Shown one piece after another: positions 15,599 through 21,681 of a DNA stretch of 27,574 bases. Source of the stretch: an uncultured Oscillospiraceae bacterium (GTDB taxonomy: Bacteria > Bacillota > Clostridia > Oscillospirales > Acutalibacteraceae). Under the pieces are notes generated by a model. It ran no database searches and had not been told where the DNA came from. It saw only the letters and a list, made by a program, of their open reading frames with translations. Position numbers and translations under genes: made by a program. The stretch spans positions 1-27,574 of the forward strand of contig UQHH01000033.1 of assembly GCA_900540865.1 (NCBI GenBank). The letters run 5' to 3'. The stretch's first letter is position 1. Every line of letters starts with the position of its first letter.

Positions 15599-17167
15599 AT
15601 GGCTATCACCGTTGAACTATTCGATTCCACGCTGCGCGACGGCGCGCAGGGGGAAGGCGTTTCTTTTTCCGTTGAAGATAAGCTCGGCATCGTCAAAGCG
15701 CTCGACGAGTTGGGGGTTCCATATATCGAGGCGGGAAACCCCGGCTCCAACCCAAAGGATTTGGAATTTTTTGAACGCGCGCACAGGCTAGATTTAAAGC
15801 ACGCGCAGCTTGTGGCCTTCGGCAGCACGCGGCGTAAAAATTGCAACGCGGCGGACGATACGAATTTAAAGGCGCTTATAGACGCGGGAACAAAGGCGGT
15901 CGCGGTCTTCGGGAAATGCTGGTTCCTGCATGTCAAGGAAATCCTGTCCACCACGGAGGAAGAGAATTTCCGCATGATTTCCGACACCTGCCGTTATTTA
16001 AAGGAACAGGGCAAAACCGTATTTTTTGACGCGGAGCATTTCTTCGACGGCTATAAGGACGACCCGCAGTTTGCGCTCAAAGCGCTTGAGGCGGCCGATA
16101 AAGCGGGAGCCGACCGGCTTGTGCTGTGCGATACGAACGGCGGTTGTCTGCCAAACGAGATTGACGAAATTGTTAAACAGGTTTGTAAACGCTTTCCGGG
16201 CAAGGTGGGTATCCATACGCATAACGACAGGGGAATGGCGGTTGCCAATTCCGTCGTAGCTGTCCAGGCGGGCGCAGTGCAGGTGCAGGGGACCTTTCTG
16301 GGCTTTGGCGAACGCTGCGGCAACGCGAACCTTTCTACCGTTATCCCAAACCTCCAGCTAGCCTGCGGACACGCGTGCATTCCGCGGGAAAATCTCTCAC
16401 GTCTGACGGAAACGGCGCGTAAAATTGCAGAAATCTCAAATATTTCCATCAAAAAGAATGAGCCCTTCGTCGGGACCAGCGCGTTTGCGCACAAAGCGGG
16501 AATGCACGCGGACGGCGTGCTCAAGCTGTCGCGCTCATTTGAACATGTGTCGCCGGAAGCGGTCGGCAACGAGCGGCGGTTTTTGATGTCGGAAATCTCC
16601 GGCAGGACGCAGATTTTGGAGAAAATCAGGAAAATCGACCCCAGTATCACCAAGGACAGCCCGCAGACAGCAAAAATACTCAAGGAGCTCAAGCGGCTTG
16701 AGCAGGAGGGCTACCAGTTTGAAGCCGCGGACAGCAGCTTTGAAATGCTCATCCGCAAGAATTTAGGCGCATACAAGCCGTTTTTTGAGATGAACAACTA
16801 TAAAATAGTGACCGGGCGCCCTTGCGAGCAGGATTTCAGCGCGACCGCGACCGTGAAAATACGGGTAGGCGACAAGGACCAGCTCATGGCGGCCGAGGGC
16901 AACGGACCCATCAACGCGCTCGACAGTGCGCTGCGCGCGGCGCTCGAGGTGTTTTACCCTTCACTTAAAAAGATGCGGTTAATCGACTACAAGGTAAGAG
17001 TCATGGATTCTAAGCAGGCGACCGCCGCGGTCACGCGGGTTCTGATTACCTCTACCGACGGCAGCCGCATTTGGACGACAGTCGGCGTTTCCGGGGACGT
17101 TGTAGAGGCCAGCCGCCTGGCTTTGACGGAATCCATCGAATATAAGCTGATTCAAGACAAAGTCTGA
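15599..17167 (+). CDS. cimA: (R)-citramalate synthase
   Basis: A 522-residue enzyme of the LeuA/CimA family, expected to condense acetyl-CoA and pyruvate to (R)-citramalate, the threonine-independent entry to 2-oxobutyrate and isoleucine. The N-terminal TIM barrel begins VELFDSTLRDGAQGEGVSFS (Arg13-Asp14), with IEAGNPGSNPKD, metal ligands in GIHTHNDRG (His206, His208), FGERCGNANL and GTSAFAHKAGMHADGV. The C-terminal part is the LeuA-type regulatory domain. The YIEAG-PGSNPKD block and the length fit the clostridial citramalate synthase subfamily more than isopropylmalate synthase. Control by an isoleucine T-box supports this. AAAGGA lies nine bases before the ATG. No clear terminator separates it from the next promoter. 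Confidence 0.9.
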   Translation: MAITVELFDSTLRDGAQGEGVSFSVEDKLGIVKALDELGVPYIEAGNPGSNPKDLEFFERAHRLDLKHAQLVAFGSTRRKNCNAADDTNLKALIDAGTKAVAVFGKCWFLHVKEILSTTEEENFRMISDTCRYLKEQGKTVFFDAEHFFDGYKDDPQFALKALEAADKAGADRLVLCDTNGGCLPNEIDEIVKQVCKRFPGKVGIHTHNDRGMAVANSVVAVQAGAVQVQGTFLGFGERCGNANLSTVIPNLQLACGHACIPRENLSRLTETARKIAEISNISIKKNEPFVGTSAFAHKAGMHADGVLKLSRSFEHVSPEAVGNERRFLMSEISGRTQILEKIRKIDPSITKDSPQTAKILKELKRLEQEGYQFEAADSSFEMLIRKNLGAYKPFFEMNNYKIVTGRPCEQDFSATATVKIRVGDKDQLMAAEGNGPINALDSALRAALEVFYPSLKKMRLIDYKVRVMDSKQATAAVTRVLITSTDGSRIWTTVGVSGDVVEASRLALTESIEYKLIQDKV

Positions 17168-17179
17168 ATTTTGCAGGAA

Positions 17180-17199
17180 TTATTCACGGATTATTCACA
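17180..17199 (+). promoter_or_regulatory. Tandem DnaA-box-like motifs
   Basis: TTATTCACG (17180-17188) and TTATTCACA (17191-17199) repeat at 11-base spacing. The second matches the DnaA-box consensus TTATNCACA fully, the first in eight of nine bases. They sit 19 bases upstream of the citrate synthase -35. Function is not shown. Confidence 0.35.
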
Positions 17200-17217
17200 A
17201 TTGCTGTTGGAAAAGAA

Positions 17218-17246
17218 TTGTTTTTTTTCCTAAAATCATGTATAAT
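17218..17246 (+). promoter_or_regulatory. Promoter of citrate synthase
   Basis: TTGTTT (17218-17223) and a perfect TATAAT (17241-17246) are spaced by 17 bases, giving a leader of about 65 bases. Confidence 0.7.
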
Positions 17247-17319
17247 AATCAAAAGCATTTTAGAAATCCGGCTTTTGCGGAAGCATTTTCCTTATGTTTT
17301 CAGGAAGGAGTGAGCAGTA

Positions 17320-18687
17320 ATGCAGAACAAGAACAAATTCAGTGAAATTTCCCCGGAGGTGTTGGAGTTAAGCGGGCTTTGCAGGGCAAACAGCACGATT
17401 GACCCGACGCTTTATACGAAATATGACGTCAAGAGGGGCCTGCGCGACTTAAACGGGCAGGGTGTCCTGACGGGATTGACAGAAATATCAGAGGTTTGCT
17501 CGACTGAAATGGTCGACGGCAAGCGCGTACCTGTCGACGGCAAGCTCTTCTACAGGGGCTACGATGTGGAACAGATTGTCTCCGGCTTTATCAAGGACGA
17601 CCGCTTCGGCTTTGAAGAGGTTACATACCTGCTTCTCTTCGGTAAGCTGCCAAAGCAGGAGGAGCTCAAGAAATTTACGTCCCTGCTCGATTATTACCGC
17701 ACGCTGCCGACTAGCTTCGTGCGCGATATTATTATGAAATCGCCGAGCAAGGACATCATGAACGCGATGGCCAGAAGCGTGCTGACGCTTTATTCCTATG
17801 ACGAGAACCCGGAGGATACCTCCATTCCGAACGTGCTGCGCCAGTGCCTGCAGCTGATTTCCCTGTTCCCGATTTTATCCGTCTACGGCTTCCAGGCGTA
17901 CGGCTATTATCACGAGGACAAGAGCCTGATTATCCACACCCCGCAGCCGGAGCTTTCGACCGCGGAAAATATTCTTTATATGCTGCGTCCCGACAGTAAG
18001 TTTACACATCTGGAAGCAAAGCTTCTCGATATGGCGCTCGTCCTGCACGCGGAGCACGGCGGCGGAAACAACTCGACCTTTACGACGCACGTCGTCTCCT
18101 CCTCCGGCACAGACACCTATTCCGCCATCGCTGCGGCGCTCGGCTCTTTGAAGGGCCCGAAGCACGGCGGCGCGAACATTAAGGTCGTGCAGATGTTCGA
18201 GGACATCAAGGCGCATGTCAAGGATTACGCCGACGAAGAAGAAATCTCCGCCTATGTCCGCAAGATTTTACATAAGGAAGCGTTTGACAAGTCCGGCCTG
18301 GTTTACGGAATGGGCCACGCGATTTACTCGCTGTCCGACCCGAGAGCGCGCGTGTTCAAGCATTTCGTCGAAAGCCTTTCCAAGGAAAAGGGAAGGGAGG
18401 ACGAGTTTATGCTTTACTCGAACGTCGCGAAAATCGCCGGCAGAATTATCGCTGAGGAGCGTAAGATATACAAGGGCGTCAGTGCGAACGTGGACTTTTA
18501 CAGCGGCTTTGTTTACAGCATGCTCGATTTGCCCAAGGAGCTCTTTACCCCGTTGTTTGCGATTGCAAGAATCGCGGGCTGGAGCGCGCACCGTATCGAG
18601 GAGCTTGTAAACCCGAGCAAAATTATCCGTCCGGCATATATGAATGTGCAGGAAAGGCGTCCTTACGTAGGTATTGGAGACAGGTAA
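17320..18687 (+). CDS. gltA: Citrate synthase
   Basis: A 455-residue enzyme that condenses oxaloacetate and acetyl-CoA to citrate. Family active-site residues are present: His246 in LHAEHGGGNNSTF, His282 in LKGPKHGGAN, His333 in YGMGHAIYS and Asp392 in ANVDFYSGF. It belongs to the longer, roughly 450-residue form with an N-terminal extension (about 1-60), common in clostridia, rather than the roughly 370-residue Bacillus type. In a fermenter it most likely supplies 2-oxoglutarate for glutamate synthesis. AAGGAG lies nine bases before the ATG. It has its own promoter and terminator. Annotation as a 2-methylcitrate synthase is the main alternative, but no prp genes are nearby. Confidence 0.95.
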   Translation: MQNKNKFSEISPEVLELSGLCRANSTIDPTLYTKYDVKRGLRDLNGQGVLTGLTEISEVCSTEMVDGKRVPVDGKLFYRGYDVEQIVSGFIKDDRFGFEEVTYLLLFGKLPKQEELKKFTSLLDYYRTLPTSFVRDIIMKSPSKDIMNAMARSVLTLYSYDENPEDTSIPNVLRQCLQLISLFPILSVYGFQAYGYYHEDKSLIIHTPQPELSTAENILYMLRPDSKFTHLEAKLLDMALVLHAEHGGGNNSTFTTHVVSSSGTDTYSAIAAALGSLKGPKHGGANIKVVQMFEDIKAHVKDYADEEEISAYVRKILHKEAFDKSGLVYGMGHAIYSLSDPRARVFKHFVESLSKEKGREDEFMLYSNVAKIAGRIIAEERKIYKGVSANVDFYSGFVYSMLDLPKELFTPLFAIARIAGWSAHRIEELVNPSKIIRPAYMNVQERRPYVGIGDR

Positions 18688-18712
18688 AACACATTCGGTA
18701 TACGATAAATTT

Positions 18713-18745
18713 GCAGGCATGGAGGTATCTGTGCCTGCTTTTTAT
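18713..18745 (+). terminator. Terminator after citrate synthase
   Basis: GCAGGCA (18713-18719) pairs with TGCCTGC (18732-18738), followed by TTTTTATTT. Confidence 0.8.
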
Positions 18746-18799
18746 TTATGCAGTATCTGCCAAAAAACGGCTTAATAACCGGCTGGCTTACCGGTCGAG

Positions 18800-18849
18800 C
18801 CGCTAAATCAAGCTTTTTTATTGACTTTTTCGCGGCTTTAGCGGATGAT
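18800..18849 (+). promoter_or_regulatory. Candidate promoter with inverted repeat, ahead of the membrane XRE gene
   Basis: TTGACT (18821-18826) and GATGAT (18844-18849) are spaced by 17 bases. They overlap an inverted repeat with 8-bp arms, CCGCTAAA (18800-18807) and TTTAGCGG (18837-18844). The right arm runs into the -10, the layout expected for repression. Confidence 0.4.
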
Positions 18850-18879
18850 GAAGAAAAACAAGTAAGAAGGGTGATTCGT

Positions 18880-19770
18880 ATGGAGAACAAAAAGGTATTT
18901 GCAGATTTTATTACACAAAAGAGAAAAGCTTCCGGCCTTACGCAAAAGGAGCTTGCCGGGCGGCTGTTTGTTTCGGATACGGCCGTGTCTAAATGGGAAC
19001 GGGGAATATCTTACCCGGACATTACACTGATTCCCGGCATCTGCAAAGAGCTGCAAATTTCAGAGCATGAATTTTTTACCGCGTGCGACGACCTGGCGGC
19101 AAGGGAAGAAAAGAAACAGGCCAAAAGCTACCGCAAAGCAAAAAAGGTTTACCAGTGGATTATGTATATAAGCTATGCCGCCGCGCTGATTACCTGTTTT
19201 ATCTGCAATTTAGCGGTTGACCACACGCTTTCGTGGTTCTTTATTGTGCTGGCGTCTGTTGCAATCGGTTTTTCCCTGACAAATTTGCCGCTGCTGCTCA
19301 AAAAGCACAATACCCTGATTATCAGCGGTTGTGTTACGTTGGGTACATATCTCCTGCTTTTTGTATGCTACCTGCAGGAGCGCGGCCCCTGGTTATATGA
19401 AATTGCGCTTCCCGTTGCGACCTTATCCCTGCTTTTAGGCTGGCTGATTATGCTGACCATCCGTTATCTTAATATCAACGCGCTTTATAAAACGTCTGCC
19501 GTTCTCGCGCTCGTAGCTGTTTTTGTTCCTGTCATCAACAGCCTGAGCGACGGGTTTTCTGGGACGGAAGATTTTCTTTTTCGGGTTCGCTCCTATTTTG
19601 ACTGGCCTGTCTGGCAGGGAGACGGTGGAACGCTCAGCAATAAAATAGCGGTATGGGGCCTGCTTCTTCTTGCCGTGGCATTCTTTGTTTCCGGAACAAT
19701 CCTGGCTATTAAACATATCCGCAATAAGCAAAAACAGAGTAAAACAATGAGTATCATCCATGAAGATTAG
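18880..19770 (+). CDS. Membrane-bound XRE-family transcriptional regulator
   Basis: A 296-residue protein with an N-terminal HTH_3 DNA-binding domain (about 7-62: FITQKRKASGLTQKELAGRL and SDTAVSKWERGISYPD), a charged Lys-rich linker (about 72-92) and about six hydrophobic segments over 95-285. This is the common clostridial type of a regulator anchored to the membrane by its C-terminal half, perhaps sensing an envelope signal; the signal is unknown. The start is ATG 18880 with AGAAGGGTG upstream; the frame is open back to 18748 but that part reads through the promoter region. It is not clearly linked to a neighbour. A weak hairpin (CTCTA/TAGAG, 19787-19810, then CTTTTT) may end the transcript. 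Confidence 0.87.
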   Translation: MENKKVFADFITQKRKASGLTQKELAGRLFVSDTAVSKWERGISYPDITLIPGICKELQISEHEFFTACDDLAAREEKKQAKSYRKAKKVYQWIMYISYAAALITCFICNLAVDHTLSWFFIVLASVAIGFSLTNLPLLLKKHNTLIISGCVTLGTYLLLFVCYLQERGPWLYEIALPVATLSLLLGWLIMLTIRYLNINALYKTSAVLALVAVFVPVINSLSDGFSGTEDFLFRVRSYFDWPVWQGDGGTLSNKIAVWGLLLLAVAFFVSGTILAIKHIRNKQKQSKTMSIIHED

Positions 19771-19896
19771 GCGGCTTTTTAACTTCTCTATCAACTGAAA
19801 ATAGTAGAGCTTTTTACATAAATCGCCGATTTTTTACAGTAATGCGCATGAAAACAGGGTTTTATGGTTAAAAATCTGTAGCGAGATGCACAATAT

Positions 19897-19948
19897 TGTA
19901 ATCTATTTGTTACGAATGGTTGACTTTCTGTAATCTTTTTGTTACAAT
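19897..19948 (+). promoter_or_regulatory. Promoter with paired TGTAA-N8-TTAC operators
   Basis: TTGACT (19920-19925) and TACAAT (19943-19948) are spaced by 17 bases. TGTAATCTATTTGTTAC (19897-19913) recurs as TGTAATCTTTTTGTTAC (19929-19945), with 16 of 17 bases the same and 32 bases apart. Each copy is a dyad TGTAA-N8-TTAC(A). One lies upstream of the -35 and one covers the spacer and -10. Confidence 0.6.
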
Positions 19949-19992
19949 TTGGAATGTACCAAAATGAAAACAAAAAGGAGACCATTTCACTT

Positions 19993-21423
19993 ATGAAAAT
20001 TACGAGAAGAGGCGCGGCATTGACATTAAGCGCCGTACTGCTTTTCAGTGCATTTCCCATAAGCGCAAATGCCGCAGATATTGACAGCAGCCAGTCGGGC
20101 GCCGTTACGGATGAATTCGTGACGGGAGATATAGACGGGGACGGCAGGCTTTCCCTCATGGACGTGCTCGCCGTGCAGAAGCACCTGGCAAAAGTACATA
20201 TCCTGTCAAAGGAACAGATAACCGCAGCGGGTTTTTCAAACGATGGAACCGTGACGGTCCAGGACGTAACAACCATGCAGAAGCGGCTTGCTGCTGTGGA
20301 TTTGGCGCCTGAAGAGGACCAGGAAGAGACGCTCCCTGAGGTTACGGGTATCAAGCTCGACAAGCTCGGCGCGTCCATTTATGCCGGCAGTAAGATAACC
20401 TTGCTTGCGACGGTAACGCCGGTTGAGGCAGGCAATCAGGCGGTATCGTTTTCTTCCAGCAATGAGAAAATAGCCTCTGTAGACGAGAATGGCCTTGTAA
20501 CGGCTCTGTCTCCGGGAAAGGCAACGATTACGGCGAAGGCGGGGAACAAGAGCGCGTCTTGCGAAATTACGGTAATGGCGAAATCCTCGATTACCTTCTC
20601 CGGCTTTCAGAAAATGTCGGAAAATAAAATTGCGGTTGATAAAGCCTTTACGCTCAAGGGTATAGTCAAGTCGAATTATCCGCTCACCTCCGTTTGTGTA
20701 CGCATCAGCGGCACAAAGATGACCAAGACGGTCAAGCTCGATAAGAGCAAGAACGTAAAGTCCTACGATATCAACCCGGCGTTCGACGACCTGATTTATT
20801 TCAGCCGCGCGGGTATTGGCAAGCAGAAGCTCGAGGTGCTCGCCACCGACACGGTGCAGACGAAGGCTAAGGTTGTTTTTTCCTACGACTATACCGTAAC
20901 AGCCAACACCAGCTCAAAAAACCTCAAAGAGATTCTTTATAAAAATAAAACGTATCTCGTCCCGAAGGGTTATTCCACGGCCTACCTTTATGACCAGAGG
21001 GATTACGGCAAGTTCAATCAGGGCGGCACGAACGTCGGATGCAGCGCAACGGCGGAGGCCATCGGCGCGTCTGTCCTGTATGGCAAAAAAATTACGCCGA
21101 CGAGCTCGCAGATTATCTGGACGGGCGCCGGAGCGGGCTGGGGGCTTGCCTCCAGACGCTACTATAACTGTTCTGCTTCCTCTAAGCTCAGCAGGGCGTA
21201 CAACGAGCTGCTGGACGGAAAGCCATCCCTAATCAATACACTGAGCTCCAGCGACCATTGGGTGACGGTAATCGGCGTTGCCGCAACCGCGAAAAAAGGC
21301 AGCATAGGCACGGGTGATATTCTGATAGCCAATCCCTGGGGCGGTACGGTTACGACGCTGAATGACTATTTAAGCAGCACGGGACGCTATATCCCGAATT
21401 CTTATTCCATGCGTTGCTACTAA
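19993..21423 (+). CDS. Secreted dockerin / Big_2 / C39-like cysteine peptidase
   Basis: A 476-residue exported protein. Residues 1-28 are a signal peptide (ISANA-AD). Residues 45-101 are an N-terminal dockerin-like pair: GDIDGDGRLSLMDVLAVQKH with a full calcium loop, and a second repeat (FSNDGTVTVQDVTTMQKRLA) with a weaker loop. Residues 117-195 are one Big_2 module. An unassigned beta-rich region covers 198-310. Residues about 328-476 resemble papain-fold C39-like peptidases, with Gln335 (YDQRDYG), candidate nucleophile Cys350 (NVGCSATAEA), His422 (SSDHWVTVIGV) and Asn447 (IANPWGG). Export plus a dockerin implies a cohesin-attached peptidase or, less likely, a peptide-amide hydrolase. The ATG has AAAGGAG about 12 bases upstream, longer than usual. 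Motif-based call; the substrate is unknown. Confidence 0.82.
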   Translation: MKITRRGAALTLSAVLLFSAFPISANAADIDSSQSGAVTDEFVTGDIDGDGRLSLMDVLAVQKHLAKVHILSKEQITAAGFSNDGTVTVQDVTTMQKRLAAVDLAPEEDQEETLPEVTGIKLDKLGASIYAGSKITLLATVTPVEAGNQAVSFSSSNEKIASVDENGLVTALSPGKATITAKAGNKSASCEITVMAKSSITFSGFQKMSENKIAVDKAFTLKGIVKSNYPLTSVCVRISGTKMTKTVKLDKSKNVKSYDINPAFDDLIYFSRAGIGKQKLEVLATDTVQTKAKVVFSYDYTVTANTSSKNLKEILYKNKTYLVPKGYSTAYLYDQRDYGKFNQGGTNVGCSATAEAIGASVLYGKKITPTSSQIIWTGAGAGWGLASRRYYNCSASSKLSRAYNELLDGKPSLINTLSSSDHWVTVIGVAATAKKGSIGTGDILIANPWGGTVTTLNDYLSSTGRYIPNSYSMRCY

Positions 21424-21441
21424 TCAGAAATAATACGATTT

Positions 21442-21485
21442 GAGGCGAGGGCCGGCTTGAAAAACCGCCCTTTGCCTCTTTTTTT
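21442..21485 (+). terminator. Terminator after the dockerin-peptidase gene
   Basis: GAGGC-GAGGGC-GG pairs imperfectly with CCGCCCTTTGCCTC, followed by TTTTTTT. Confidence 0.8.
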
Positions 21486-21571
21486 GCGCCCCGCCCCACA
21501 TATTTACACTTTACACCGAGCAGGCGGTATGTTATAACTAACGAGGAAAAGAAACCGCGTGCTCCTATTTT

Positions 21572-21650
21572 TTAACAGGCTGTTAATTTTTTGACGCGCG
21601 TTATTTTGTGTTGAATTTAGAATTAAACGACTGATTTTCTATTATATAAT
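21572..21650 (+). promoter_or_regulatory. Upstream region of the activase gene: palindrome and -10-like sequence
   Basis: A palindrome, TTAACA-GGC-TGTTAA (21572-21586), is followed by TTTTTT; it could be an operator or a weak terminator. TATAAT (21645-21650) lies 31 bases upstream of the start codon, but no good -35 is spaced to it; TTAGAA (21617-21622) to TATTAT (21640-21645) is the best 17-base pairing. Confidence 0.35.
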
Positions 21651-21681
21651 ATCTAGATAGCTTTATTAGGAGGTCGTACGC

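Noticed and set aside
18748..18879. N-terminal extension of the membrane XRE frame, and near-repeated GGCTTA/CCGG words within it
   Set aside because: ATG 18880 has a good ribosome site and starts a normal HTH_3 domain, while the upstream part overlaps a terminator tail and a candidate promoter. The short repeats are too small to call an element.
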